A stretch of 64,000 nucleotides of DNA from Perkinsus olseni (GCA_013115125.1 JABANN010000049.1:1-64000), one strand, 5' to 3'. Positions 1-11,016 are shown, numbered from the stretch's first letter. Notes: a model not told the origin generated them from the sequence alone. A program made the numbers and translations.

Positions 1-72
<72 letters not shown>

Positions 73-93
73 CAACAACAACAACAACAACAA
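1..93. repeat. (ACA)n trinucleotide microsatellite
   Basis: A nearly perfect run of the triplet ACA fills the first 93 bases, with one phase slip near base 71. It lies downstream of the minus-strand tetraspanin gene and is not in an open frame that looks coding. The window edge cuts it, so its true length is unknown. Confidence 0.95.
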
Positions 94-178
94 CGGTCTG
101 ACAAAACACAAATAATTGTATAAAAGGATATACGAGCTCACCATGGAGTGGCGATGCAATCACGATGGGGGCAAGCGG

Positions 179-1207
179 CTAAATTCGGACTACAGTGACG
201 GTCTGCGGAGGCGTCTTTATGGGCCCTTCTTCCTCGCCGAAGACGCCTCCCTCCTCCTCCCCTTCGTCGTCATCCTGGTGAGCAGCATATGAATTAGGCC
301 GTCTTTTTCTGAGAACTGATAACAGATAAAGATCGTATACCATTGGCACAACAGCAATGAGGAGGGCCACCCACAGGCCAATCGTAGCGCCCAAGGCATA
401 GTGGCTGACTTCATCCACGACCGAAGCGTTGCTAGCGCACCACCCCTCAGCAGCTGCTTGGCTTCTCCTCATACCAGTCGTTAGTATCGTCTCGTCCATG
501 CAGTCAGTGAACGTCGCCGCTGCAGACACCCCAGTTGTCTGATAGTTTCCTTCTACCATCCACGCGTTCATCTGTTTCTCCACCTTATCCGAGTTAGCAC
601 ACTTGACACTCGAACAGGACACTGTTGTGTTCCCCACGTCACAGGAGACGTCACAGCCTTGGTCGTTCCAAACTTCACCGAAACCCCACCTAATATGGTC
701 ATAAACGCTCCAATCAGCGTTGTGTATGTAGTCTATCTCGTAGGCCGACTTATGCGTGAGATTGGTCGTAGTAGCGTAGTACACTGACGAACCGCAGGCG
801 ATGATGACCAGGGCGAAGCAGACCCCGGCCCAGCACATCCAGGTGAACATCAGCAGTACCGAATGGCGCCTGTTGAGCTCGAAGAATTCAACCACCGACA
901 GTATCATCATAGCGAAGCCCATGAACAGGGCAATCCAAACATACCAAACTTGCATCAGGCGCCTGAACTTGGCCTGCAAGTACCAGATGGCGATGCCCGC
1001 CACTACTCCACCTGCAGCAAAAACTAGGGCGTTGTAGAGGAGAATGCCAATTTGCCGCGGAGATGTTGACGACGGCGATTTATCTTCTGAGAGGTCGCGA
1101 ATTTCCATAGAAGCTAGAACTGATTGAACTGAAACGACGACGGATATTGCCCCACGCGTACTACTATCGCAATACGGGACGCTAGCCATGGCGGCCCAGG
1201 GCGTCAT
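179..1207 (-). CDS. Tetraspanin-like four-pass membrane protein, copy 1
   Basis: Single-exon frame for a membrane protein with four hydrophobic segments in the tetraspanin arrangement: TM1, short loop, TM2 and TM3, a long Cys-containing extracellular loop, then TM4 and a short acidic cytoplasmic tail. The large loop has Cys spaced C-x3-C-x8-C-x4-C and a later WCASN motif, both shared with the neighbouring copy at 1898-2857. The canonical tetraspanin CCG motif is absent. The loop carries an NTT glycosylation sequon. The last residues, TVVRI, match the neighbour's TVVRV. ATG codons at 1207, 1189 and 1108 could all be the start; 1108 gives the short N-terminus usual in this family. Tetraspanins organise membrane protein complexes; the partner here is unknown. 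Confidence 0.75.
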   Translation of the reverse strand: MTPWAAMASVPYCDSSTRGAISVVVSVQSVLASMEIRDLSEDKSPSSTSPRQIGILLYNALVFAAGGVVAGIAIWYLQAKFRRLMQVWYVWIALFMGFAMMILSVVEFFELNRRHSVLLMFTWMCWAGVCFALVIIACGSSVYYATTTNLTHKSAYEIDYIHNADWSVYDHIRWGFGEVWNDQGCDVSCDVGNTTVSCSSVKCANSDKVEKQMNAWMVEGNYQTTGVSAAATFTDCMDETILTTGMRRSQAAAEGWCASNASVVDEVSHYALGATIGLWVALLIAVVPMVYDLYLLSVLRKRRPNSYAAHQDDDEGEEEGGVFGEEEGPIKTPPQTVTVVRI

Positions 1208-1897
1208 GAACGTAGCTCCTCTGATGGAAGTACACTTCTTCTGTTGATTGAAGCGCTGCCAATAGGTGACAGCCCCTCCGTCATTACCGGCACTCAAAGC
1301 CCACTGAAGCCGAAATGACGGTCCGAAGTAAGTCCCACCAATTAGCAGCCATGCTTAACTGACAGACTGTCGATCCAGACCTCTCGAGCGAACCAATGTC
1401 TACAGGAAAAATTACAAACTTCATTGGCTTGTCTCCATGACTAGGTCAAATCTCATCACGAAGGATTACATTGTGAACTGAGCTAGTCCGCATTCACGGA
1501 TTCCACCAGCCCACCATATCAATGCAAACAATGTCCGTTAACCTAAGAGATTACTGGAAGATTTTCCCGCTCGAGATCCGCACAACATTGGTCAACTTTA
1601 GCCACCACCCGGGTCACTCAAACACCACAGATCACTAGCCGTCCTGGATAAGACACGACTACACGGTTTTCTTAACTTCAACAGAATCACGGTTCCGTAG
1701 TCAAGAGAAATAATAGATATTCAACTAGCAGGCATCCATGACGGACAACTCGGAGGACTGCCATGAGCAAATAACAAAGTCAACGTTACATCAGCGCTGA
1801 CTGGAAGATACGATTTAGGTTGAAGCATACAAGATACAAAAAGATACGCTCAACCACGATACGAGAAAGATATTGCTCAAAGAAATACAAAACAAGA

Positions 1898-2857
1898 TTA
1901 TACTCTCACGACTGTGACGCCATTCATTGGCGGAGTTTGTACTACGTCCGTCTTAGGCGAAACGACAACAGCCTTCCTCTGGGAATGAGACCACATCAAC
2001 ACACAGTTACCAATAGCCATGAACAACGTGAAGGCAACGATGACCCACAAGACGATCATAGTTCCCAGGGCCCAATCCCAGAACCATTTGATAGCATAGG
2101 TATTGCTGGCGCACCAGGCCTCAGCGGCTGTCTCATCTTTGTCGTCCTCGACTGCCGAGGCGACACAGACCTTGAAGGTGGCAACGTCAGTCGTCCACCA
2201 GTGAGGGCCGATCCAACCGTCGAGCCTGTCTTCGATCTCCTCGGTCTCACAAGTGATAGAGCCACAGCTGAGTTCATCGCCACTGATGTTGCAGTCGACA
2301 TTGCAGTCATCACCAGTGAACACAGCAATGTAGCCGTTTCGGATTTGCTTGTAGACAGTCTCATCGTTACCACTGACTTCATTTAGCTCTTTCGAGGTCA
2401 TGCCCTTGAGGTTATCGGTACCAGTGAAAAAGATGGTAGAGGCTATAGCAGCAATAGCGAAGAGAACGAACAATACAGTTGCTGCGATCCACAGGAAAGA
2501 CAACACACACTTGTTCTGCTTCAACGAGCCATAGCAACCCACGAACGACAGCAGAGCCACCAGGATACCGGTGACAACAGCAATCCAGACCCACCACTCG
2601 GGGACCCAATCGTTGTAGTCACTGACGAGGTACCATATACCCATACCAGCGACGAAGCCTCCGATGACGAAGAGAAGGAAGCAGAAGACGATGTTAGCTG
2701 ACTTGCCGAGACATCTGCAGCAACTTGCCATTGCAGCGGAGTTGTAGGAATTCAAACGAGAGGAACTGGATTGAATAAGAATTAGCGGAGCACTCGGAGG
2801 AGGGAGACAACTAGCCGACACAGGCAGACAGGAAACACAACTGTCTCTCTGAGGCAT
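1898..2857 (-). CDS. Tetraspanin-like four-pass membrane protein, copy 2
   Basis: Single-exon gene, clearly paralogous to the tetraspanin-like gene about 0.7 kb away on the same strand. Four hydrophobic segments, a Cys pair near the N-terminus (ASCCRC, a likely palmitoylation site), and a large extracellular loop with the same C-x3-C-x8-C-x4-C pattern and WCASN motif but no CCG. Two ATGs are possible: 2857 would add 42 residues, while 2731 (reading MASCCRC) gives the short N-terminus typical of tetraspanins and is preferred. The tail ends in TVVRV. The pair probably arose by tandem duplication. Confident on membrane topology and family resemblance, less so on function. Confidence 0.8.
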   Translation of the reverse strand: MPQRDSCVSCLPVSASCLPPPSAPLILIQSSSSRLNSYNSAAMASCCRCLGKSANIVFCFLLFVIGGFVAGMGIWYLVSDYNDWVPEWWVWIAVVTGILVALLSFVGCYGSLKQNKCVLSFLWIAATVLFVLFAIAAIASTIFFTGTDNLKGMTSKELNEVSGNDETVYKQIRNGYIAVFTGDDCNVDCNISGDELSCGSITCETEEIEDRLDGWIGPHWWTTDVATFKVCVASAVEDDKDETAAEAWCASNTYAIKWFWDWALGTMIVLWVIVAFTLFMAIGNCVLMWSHSQRKAVVVSPKTDVVQTPPMNGVTVVRV

Positions 2858-4768
2858 GAATGGAAGCGAAAGCCTCTCGCGGGGTCGACACTCTCACGGT
2901 CGCTCCAAGCGGCATAAGAACGCAGTGTCCCTGACGAGCATGACGATGTCCTTCAGCATGCGATACGAAATTCAGAGAAAGGCCGTCCTTTTCGCGTGTT
3001 GCCTGACATCGATCACAATCTATGAAGCTGATGGTGGTGAGCTTTGGATGTCTGCTCCCCCACACTCTTGCCGCCTCCGAGGTCTTTCAGCTGTTACCAA
3101 CGACAGTTGGCACACTTTCCATGCTCATAGGAGAATCGGTATTGTATCCAGACCTCATGACCTCGCCTCACACCCCTGACTGCGCAGCTACAAGCAGCGC
3201 CACAACCCTGCAACGTTGTTACTGTATTCAGACAGTGGCAACTGGGTGCTCATCACTTGCTGCTAACGATCCTCTAAAACAAAACCTACCTGAATTCACC
3301 GCGAGATTCCGACGTGGCTTTCGTGTACGCTTTCGAACTCCCAATACTCCGGGAGCTTCTGATGGTCCGTTGCATTAAGTCGGATAGGAGCTGCGATCGC
3401 AACTACTCGGAATTAAGCCGAGATCAACGACACGACTAACAACGCTCCCATCTCATGCCGCCTAAAACCAGACTTGGGATGGCCGGCACACAATGCCGAG
3501 TAGTACTATAAACTCAAAACCCTGAGAATAGAGAGAGAGGACATATAAGCGAACAGCGTAACCTCGATAGTGGCAGAGGAACCAGACAACAAGCATCATT
3601 TACAGCAACATCATCATCATCTTCCACTACTGAGCACGGAGATTGACCATCATCAGTCAACATCAAATGTGACGTTGTAAAAGACCAACAGAACCACAAC
3701 AACACCATCTTCAACAAAACCTCTCCGCTCCACAGGCAAACAACCATTTACGCCATTATCAAAACCCCCTCCACCATCACGCAGTTGAGTGTGACGATGA
3801 CGATGATCAATCTAGTTAGCTCAGCTAGTTAGCGTCGAGAACGAGAATATGCTAACCTCAAAAGCCGCCCACCATTTTGGGGCAGCGCCTGCTAACGACA
3901 AAATAACAGGGAAGACAACGATGTGTAGTTGCAAGAGGGAGAAAGATGCAATCAACCAACTTCTCTACACACTGGGCAAAAAGCCGAAAACCAAACAATT
4001 AGTGAAAACTGTCGATACCTCAGCATCAGCAGCAGCAGCAGTACGACAATCGTTCGGTCACAGTGGCTCATAGCCCAATGTCTGGTCACCAGACTCTGGC
4101 GGAAACAGCTCAGCGACTCGACAAGCAAACTTGACACAGAGATGAAGAACCAAAGGGAAAAGTAGCAGAATCGAAAGGCTAATAGTAGTAGTAGATAGCA
4201 CACCATAACAAGGTGGGTTGTGAGACTAACAAGGCCTCTTCTACTGAATGGTGGTAGATGCAACTGGTATTATCGTGATGATGATGACGACGACTACTAT
4301 TACGATAAGTATGATGATAGAAACTACGACTGGAGGTGAACAACACAGCCATAATAATACGACAACGAAGACGACAAGAGGGTAGGGAGAACCCTATCAT
4401 GATCAGCAGTGACAGTAACGACTATTTTTATCCGACGGCAACAACCCGCACTGCCGAGGGGCTTCAACAACAGTGGGGGAAAAATGCCGTGGTCACTATT
4501 AGTATTATTAATAGTATAAAGATTGTGAATGGTGATAGTTGGAAATACGGCTGTGTGACCCTCTTAAGAGCGCTCGCGGAGGAAATAATAAGAATCGAGG
4601 CGCCCTTTTCCAACTATACCGGATGGGTAATGCGAGGGGAGGAAGACGACTACTGCAGTAGTGGTGGTGGTGAGTGGAGGAAATAAGAAGAATACAAACA
4701 GAAATACACGCTTAACTAAATATCATTATCACCATCATCATCATCATCGTCATCACAGAGGTCTCACG
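2858..4768. other. Gene-poor stretch with triplet-repeat tracts
   Basis: Between the second tetraspanin gene and Nramp A I find no convincing gene other than the weak frame at 3022-3378. From about 3600 the DNA is rich in interrupted CAT/CAA/GAT and AGC triplets (for example 4020-4045, 4270-4320, 4725-4760). Frames here have low-complexity translations and no family resemblance. Confidence 0.6.
3022..3378 (+). CDS. Possible small secreted protein (weak)
   Basis: ATG-initiated frame of 118 codons that begins with a short hydrophobic stretch followed by Ala-Ala-Ser, which could be a signal peptide, and contains several Cys in its middle. It has no recognised family and sits alone on the plus strand inside a 1.9-kb stretch without other convincing genes. 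It may equally be a chance open frame. Recorded only because the leader and Cys content are suggestive. Confidence 0.25.
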   Translation: MKLMVVSFGCLLPHTLAASEVFQLLPTTVGTLSMLIGESVLYPDLMTSPHTPDCAATSSATTLQRCYCIQTVATGCSSLAANDPLKQNLPEFTARFRRGFRVRFRTPNTPGASDGPLH

Positions 4769-4835
4769 TTACATTGATGATGTACCATCAGCATCAGCAT
4801 CAGCACCATCAACATCATCATCATGATCATCACTG
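4725..4835. repeat. CAT/GAT triplet repeat overlapping the Nramp A C-terminus
   Basis: Runs of ATC/CAT triplets lie on both sides of the Nramp A stop codon. On the coding strand those inside the gene read as GAT and GCT codons and make the Asp/Ala-rich tail of the transporter. The rest would be 3' UTR. Confidence 0.8.
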
Positions 4836-7160
4836 TCCTTGTTTTGGGGATGAAGAGACCCGAAGCACTTCACAACAGCCTTACTCATGCTGTGGCAAAA
4901 AGATTTTACCCCTCTTACAAGAGGCTTCAAGCAGAATATTATACCCCGCTTCACATTACCGGCAGCTCGATACACATCCTCCTTAACGCAATAAAAGCAG
5001 AGGCTGGCGTACAAGTACGCTACGATGCCAATGATGGCCCAAGCGTACCTGAGTGGGAATAGCAAAACATGAGGCAACCCAGGGCTGATGGAAGGATGGA
5101 GAACCGCTCGACCAGCAACCATACTTACCATGGCCAGTCCAAGGGTACTATTGTAGTGACGATCAGGTACACGTTGATTGCCAAGATCAGAATAGCAACC
5201 AGCCAAAGGACGGCCTTCCACCAACGATTGACGGCGAATCTGACAGACACATAGTGAATACTCCAAAGGACCAGCTCGACTAGAAATGGCCCTCGGACCC
5301 TTGGCGCACAGAGGCATTCCCACTGGCAGAGCGAATGATGCTTCCGTGCGGCACGGTGGAGTCCCACCTCAGACGTATGAGCCATCCCCTACTTACGTTC
5401 CCATAACCTTCTTGCTCATCGCAAAGTGTAGCAAAGGTAGCAGAGCGAAGGGCAGCTGGATAGACTGCAGAATATTCAACCAAGCGTTGACACCGTTCAT
5501 ACCAGAGATCTCACTCTGATCAGCACAGCCGATATGCACAGTCCTTAAAACACAGCCGTTAATACTACCTCCAGAAGTGCAATGGCCAGAGCTGGCCCCA
5601 GAGCGATGGTCCGAGTCAAGAGTACTCGTACCCACATTGAGATACGAATATGCATGAAGCCTTCCATGACGTATTGCCCAGCCATCGTTCCCGTCAGGGT
5701 ACTTGCTTGGCCAGCAGCCAACACACCCACAGCGAAGATGTACTTCATGGCATCGGAGGAGCTGCCGAGAGGAGGTTGTGGAGTAAGCAGCCCCCCAAGG
5801 GGCCCCGCAGTAAGATTCTGGTTCTTACATGACAGCTCCTAAAGCTTCTGCTGCGTTCTCCAGTCCAACCATCGCGCATACTCCCGTCTCGCCGTAACCT
5901 GTAGTACAGTGGCAAGCAGGGTCTGCCGGATCACAGGTGCCCGTGCTCCAATCTGAAACGACGGAGCGTCACGGGTTGTTACTACTGAAGATGAGGAGTT
6001 GTTACCTTGGGGGCTGCTGAGACATGCCAGGGGTCCATTGGACATCCTGGCGCAATGGACTGAGAACATACCGTAAGCGAAGGAGCAAACAACAGCCATG
6101 TTGATGATAAAAGACACCAGAATCGACGAGCACGCATCGAGCGTCAGGTACCTAAGCGAGGACCCTTCCTGCAAGAAACAACGGCAGAATTCGCTCACTT
6201 GTTGGCCTGTCTAACAAACTCATGATTGTTTTTGTCGATCTTCCTAGACTGAACCAGTGCAGAGTGAAGGTAAAGATTGTGAGGCATAATAACAGCACCA
6301 ACAATACCAACCAGTTGCATAATGGCGTAGCTAGAGACCTCCGGTATGAACCCCTTGGCCACTTCGACAGCCGGCGGGGAGGTTATGGCCATGTTAGCGA
6401 AGAAGCAGCCCATCATAATCATAATGAGGGTGAAGATGAAGGCCTCCATCACCCTCATGCCATGGAAGATTTGTATGAACAAAAATGTAAGGGTATCAGC
6501 AGCAGTGATGAGCACACCAATCCACATATCAATACCGAAGAGGACGTGAAAAGCAGTAGCAGTACCGACCACCTCCTGAATGTCCGAACCGATGATTGCG
6601 ATTTCAGTCATGATCCACAGGATGTTCGACACTTTACGAGAATATCCTCGACGACAATTCTCAGCCAAACTCTCGCCAGTGGCTGCACCAACACGACATG
6701 CGCATATCTGTAGCAATAGACCAGCGATGTGAGCAAGTAACAGGACCCAGAGCATTTGGAAGCCCGTGAAAGCGCCAGCCTGAAGATCGGCCTCGAGGTT
6801 GCCTGGATCAAGATACGCCAAGGACATGAGCCAACCAGGGCCAGTGTACTTGAAGAAAGTCCGGAAGGAGAATTTAACACCCGGGGGATCTATGGGCAAA
6901 TCAACTCGATGACCCTCTCTAATTAGAGGACCGGGCTCTTCCTTCTCGGACTCTCTCGGCGAGCCGGAAGCCTCAGTATTATCATCAGCACCAGCAACAT
7001 TCACAACAGAGTCGGCCGAGAAACTACTGCTACTCGTGGGTGATGATAATGACTCGTCATGGCAGACTTTACCATCGTCATCATCATCGACCGGTCCCAC
7101 CAAGCTGGGTGGAGGCAAACGCTTCGGGGCTGGGACATCACCACCGACTGTACTGGACAT
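4769..7160 (-). CDS. Nramp family divalent metal transporter, copy A
   Basis: Proton-coupled Mn/Fe transporter of the Nramp (SLC11) family, by homology. Seven exons on the minus strand: 7160-6199, 6151-6006, 5952-5829, 5761-5569, 5515-5397, 5239-5129, 5048-4769. All joins are GT-AG and keep phase, giving 644 residues. TM1 carries the metal-binding DPGN motif, TM6 the MPHNLYLH motif, and later helices the family patterns [13 protein letters not shown] and [13 protein letters not shown]. The N-terminal 90 residues are low-complexity and cytoplasmic; the C-terminus ends in an Asp-rich tail encoded by GAT/CAT repeats. An upstream in-frame GTG at 7226 reads through a GAA microsatellite and is rejected as the start. 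Exon lengths 2, 3, 5 and 6 equal those of copy B, which fixes the gene model. Confidence 0.95.
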
Positions 7161-7177
7161 GACCTCTGATGCAAGAA

Positions 7178-7210
7178 AAGAAGAAGAAGAAGAAGAAGAA
7201 GAAGAAGAAA
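7178..7210. repeat. (GAA)n microsatellite in the Nramp A 5' flank
   Basis: About eleven GAA triplets lie just upstream of the chosen ATG (7160) of the Nramp gene on the minus strand. Read in frame they would give a poly-Ser run, but only with a non-ATG start, so the tract is taken as 5' leader. The rest of 7211-7671, up to the end of the HAD gene, shows no convincing coding exon. Confidence 0.85.
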
Positions 7211-7671
7211 CTAAACAGAATCCCACTTCTCATCGCAGAGAAATATGTCGTATCCTGAGGTTGAACCCTGCACCGTATCTTAGAGGTCGGACCTCGGATT
7301 TGTCGCAACTAGCTGCAATTGGCTGGCACAACGACGGAGACAGGTCTTCCCTCGTGGAAGTCCACCAACCATCCTCATCACCGCGCCACAAAATAAGGGA
7401 CACTTAGCAGCCAGCGCAGCCTTTCAGATACTGGCTATCGGACAGAACTTAAGAAAAGCGCGCGCCATTTTGATCGATTTCGATGAGAGCCGTAGGGTAC
7501 CCAGCCCTGAAGCTGTCGCTGCTGCCCTCACATAGAGAGAACCCTATTCAACTTAACTCAACCGTTGCTGGGCTTACCAATGCTCACACATAAACGATTA
7601 AATAACGTCAGCCGCATACTACCAGGTGGAATCTTAGGTCCACCCATGCCTTTGGTAAATCAGAACAGTAA

Positions 7672-9342
7672 CTACTCCTCCTCGTCAGAGCTCGACCCGG
7701 GCTCCGACATCTCGCTTTCATCCTCTGACACTTTCCGCACTATTCCGTGTTCATCTCGGTCGTACATGAACTTCTTAACTTGCGCCCTGTTACTCGTATC
7801 ATAAACATAAAATTTTGCATGCTTGTGCCTGACGCCCACAACAGCAGCAACAAGTGATGACCATCAATCGCTAACAACAGCAATGAGTATTACTCCTTAG
7901 TCATATCATTAGCTAGGAAATCCGAAATGGCCTTCACGTTATGACGATCATCATCCGACATCCCGAAAGTGAGGTCAGTGTAGGACATGTTACACATGAT
8001 TTTACTACCCTTCCGTCGCAGCATTCGTAGCTGCCGTGCTTCCGACGCCACTGAGTCTAAGAAGGAACCAGTCCGAAGCTCCCAGCGATGAGAATGTGTC
8101 CTTGTATCAACATGATTAGTGTGATTGACAAGGCGCTGCGTTGACATAGATATGTACAGCATGCAAGCCGCACTTACTCTGGCTTACAACGACATCATGC
8201 CTGCGCTGAGTCCTACGCAACGCCGCCAGCCCACGAGTAGTACCCGATCTTTGCGTCCTCGGCAGCCTGACTTCCTCATCTTCTGCCTCTTCGCTGCTGT
8301 CCAGAGCTTCATTCAACGTGATGATGCGCTGAATTCTCTCCACCGAGCTGTCTATGAACTGCCGCATCGCGATCTGCTTCGCCTCCTCACTCGGAAGATT
8401 CCCGTACAGCTCTCGGAACTCATTAGACGATACCGTAGCAAACTCACATAACGATATGTATCTAAAAAGATACCAATTTCGAAAGGTTGAAGATAGTAAG
8501 ATACGCCTACTTGTCCAGAGACATCGGTTTCGTCCCGTGAACTCTCCCATACCAGTCAAGATGCTTGTACCTGCCGAAGAACGATTACAAGGAACCCCAT
8601 TCCTGCTTGCCATCCCTACATCCTCGCAATTTCGTCTTCATCCAGTATAGTGGGAATGAGTCGGAGGACGCTTCTCCTCACCACTTCAGCCGGATGACCG
8701 CGCGCCGTGATAATAGCAAACAGCCGTGCATGCGCTAAGCACTCCTTGAATGACTTATACGACGGACCGAAGCAGCCTGAAAAAGCAAAGCGATAGTCCA
8801 ACCCTGGTTCGATCCCTCCCACCTACCTTTTTCAATGGCTTCCAAAGCGTCCCTATAAAAGAGGTCGCCTTCATCGTGCATGTCTGCGAAGGTCTCAGCC
8901 CAGTCACCATTCCGGGGCTTCATCCTCGAAGAGCCTCGAAGCTTCGCGAACTCTGACGAAATGACAACTCATCGAATACAGTAGCAGCTGAGCCGAGGGG
9001 CTCCTTGAAGATTCGCGTTATAACTCCGGCTGTACGTCTCGAGAATCTACGAAACTTTGGCGTCGCTTTTTCTACGGTATTGAGCCTGCCTGATGCCTGA
9101 CCCACACACTCATTCTGCGGCGGTGGAAACACTCTCAGAGTCACTCGCACCGACGTGAAGCATCCTTAACGAGCCGAATCATTTTCTTCCCCAGGCCGCC
9201 GTCTCAGCGAAGCGAGGTTGAGTAAGAGCTTCTTACCCTGGGTGGTGATGTCCCGCGGCTCTCCGTCCACTTCGACATGCACCTTAGTCGGCATAAAGAG
9301 GATATTATCATCCCAGTCGAACATGTAGAATCTTAGCTTCAT
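7672..9342 (-). CDS. HAD-superfamily protein (DWDDN type)
   Basis: Seven-exon gene: 9342-9237, 8952-8827, 8776-8620, 8570-8511, 8461-8178, 8056-7894, 7828-7672. All joins are GT-AG and in phase, giving 350 residues. The N-terminus MKLRFYMFDWDDNILFMPT carries HAD motif I (Asp9-x-Asp11). Motif II is in the ITARGH stretch, and a late SDDDRHN stretch fits the acidic motif IV. After it comes FYVYDTSNR and a Ser/Glu-rich acidic tail. This pattern, with PTKVHV and a following TTQEFAKLR, resembles the HAD proteins annotated as Swiss-Army-knife RNA-repair-like. The substrate is unknown. The first intron is unusually long (284 nt); the others are 49-121 nt. The last exon was recovered by noticing an acceptor at 7829 beyond the apparent stop. 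Confidence 0.8.
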
Positions 9343-9491
9343 TTTCGGTAGTTAGAAGAACAATAACAAAACCGCTAATAGATGTCTCGTCTTCTATTGC
9401 CAGCTTTGCGCAGCAATTTCGTGGCGCGCGACACAAGAAGAGGCGCAGGTTCGATCCCACCACTCGTCATCATCCCTAACAGTAAGCTGTA

Positions 9492-10139
9492 CTATGAAAC
9501 CCGCATTTGTCCGAGGAAGACCACACAACGAGTACCAGACCCGACCTCAGGATCCTCATACTCTACAGTAGAAACGTTATCAAGCCGTGGCAAAAGTACG
9601 TTCTGAACGAAGCTGCGGTCGTCACCGGTACGGGGCTGATAGGCGATCGCAACTTTGATGCTCTTGTCTTGCCGAAGTGCCGCAAAGGCTTTCAAGGAGC
9701 ATAAAAACGGATCGAAAAGATGAGGATGGTAGAGGACATCTGTCGCCAGGATCAGGTCTGGTGGATTGGCTTGAAACTGATCGACTGGAGCACCCCAGGA
9801 ATAGGGCACCACTGCAACCCGATCGTTCAGGTTGTTGTAATCGACGTTCTCCTTAGCGAGGGGTATGCACTCGGACAGGTCAGTCAGGGTCATCCTCAAG
9901 TCCGGCTTCATTTTAGCCAGCATTAACCCCGCCACTCCTACACCACAGCCCAGCTCAACACCTGGACCACAACAACAGTGAGTACCTTGAGATTCTCGAG
10001 ACAGCAGTCTCTTACCATTCACGCGGCTCTGGAAGAAGTGATCTAGTTCCTCGTAGCGACCGTGGCTGCCCAACATCGTCGCAAATTTATCACCACTCGC
10101 CCAGCGTTGTGTGCCTGACGAAGAACGGTGAACGGACAT
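9492..10139 (-). CDS. METTL21-type (family 16) protein methyltransferase
   Basis: Seven-beta-strand SAM methyltransferase of the lysine-methyltransferase family 16. The SAM-binding motif I reads VELGCGVGVAGL, strand beta2 ends in TLTDL, and the diagnostic DxxY motif is present as ATDVLYH. The frame contains a stop-free intron at 9962-10015 (54 nt, GTAAGA...CCAG); removing it joins VNG directly to VELGCG, as the family requires. The mature protein is then 197 residues, short at the N-terminus for this family. The ATG at 10139 lies only 12 bases after the stop of the upstream gene. The substrate is unknown; family members methylate chaperones and translation factors. Confidence 0.8.
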   Translation of the reverse strand: MSVHRSSSGTQRWASGDKFATMLGSHGRYEELDHFFQSRVNGKRLLSRESQGTHCCCGPGVELGCGVGVAGLMLAKMKPDLRMTLTDLSECIPLAKENVDYNNLNDRVAVVPYSWGAPVDQFQANPPDLILATDVLYHPHLFDPFLCSLKAFAALRQDKSIKVAIAYQPRTGDDRSFVQNVLLPRLDNVSTVEYEDPEVGSGTRCVVFLGQMRVS

Positions 10140-10151
10140 CCCCTACACGAA

Positions 10152-10556
10152 CTACCTGCCTAACGCTTTGCCCTTCAGTTCCTTAAGCCAAAGGCCCTCA
10201 TCCCCATACTTTGCGAATGCCTTCTTCGAATGGCTCTGAGGTAGAAGTAATAACACCGCCGTTCTACCCAACTTTCTGAGCTGCTCAGTAGATAAATACT
10301 GAGATCTCGGCACTCATCGAGAGGTGTAGTATGAAATTTTACGGTTACATCCAGTAGAGCACTAAAGAGTATCCCTATACGTCTCCCAACCTCGTCACTC
10401 GTCACAGCAGGAGCTAGCGGCCAGAAAAAGCGGATACTCTGAGATTACTTGGACGACCGTCTACTCGTAGATCCTCACCTCTATCCGAGCTAAGCGCTCC
10501 TGGTGCAGTTCCCTGAGCATCCTATTCTGCACAGTGTAGTTATCAGGGTTTGCCAT
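10152..10556 (-). CDS. Hypothetical basic protein
   Basis: No family recognised. The likely start is MANPDNYTVQNRML at 10556. A short intron after LARIE leads into SIRFFWPLAPAVTSDE, and a second intron (donor GTTGGG or a nearby GT) leads into YLSTEQLRKLGRTAV and the C-terminus FAKYGDEGLWLKELKGKAL. The predicted product is small (about 100 residues), basic and helical. The stop lies 12 bases before the METTL21-type ATG, so the two genes are packed head to tail. The position of the second donor is uncertain. Confidence 0.45.
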
Positions 10557-10699
10557 GGTTCCATCAACAACAACTTCTTTCGAAAGGAACACAACAATCC
10601 CTTTTCCAAGTACCGGAGCTCTCGAAGACCGGCGTTCATCAGAAAAACTCAACGCCGTTCCAATGCACTTGACGACAAAATGAGCATGCATGAGCCTAC

Positions 10700-11016
10700 A
10701 AGCCAGCAGTGATCGTGTACCACATCAAGGGGTCATCCCGTAGAAGGGCGACATCCAAGCCCTCAGGCTTGCTTGGCTGTGCTAAGGCTAGAGACTACGA
10801 GATCACCGCGAGTGCCGGCCCTCCGTAGGCGCTGTTCCTGCGAAGCCCTATCTACTAGATACTATGTAGTTAACCCAACTTGAACTCGAGCAGCAACGTG
10901 GCTCGACAGCAACAACCATGCAAGCAATGGTGACATGTAGCTAGACACATGATGAACAGCAAGGCAGTCCGAATAGAAATCGGCCAGTTTAACTACACCA
11001 AGCCAGAGTACCATGA
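10700..11016. other. Intergenic region, nothing recognised
   Basis: About 300 bases between the 3' end of the serine carboxypeptidase and the basic hypothetical gene, with short open frames only and no motif. Confidence 0.5.

Noticed and set aside
1-93. CRISPR-like or array-type repeat
   Set aside because: It is a simple trinucleotide run with no spacers.
801-1037. Plus-strand frames antisense to tetraspanin copy 1, and other long antisense frames (for example 35881-36426, 36430-36957)
   Set aside because: They are mirror frames of well-supported minus-strand genes, with no family resemblance.
7161-7226. Poly-Ser N-terminal extension of Nramp A
   Set aside because: It depends on a non-ATG start and is encoded by a GAA microsatellite. 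The ATG at 7160 is adequate.
8805-8822. GGTTCGATCC, tRNA T-arm-like
   Set aside because: It is within a 50-nt intron of the HAD gene and flanking sequence gives no acceptor or anticodon stem. The similar word near 9450 fails for the same reason.
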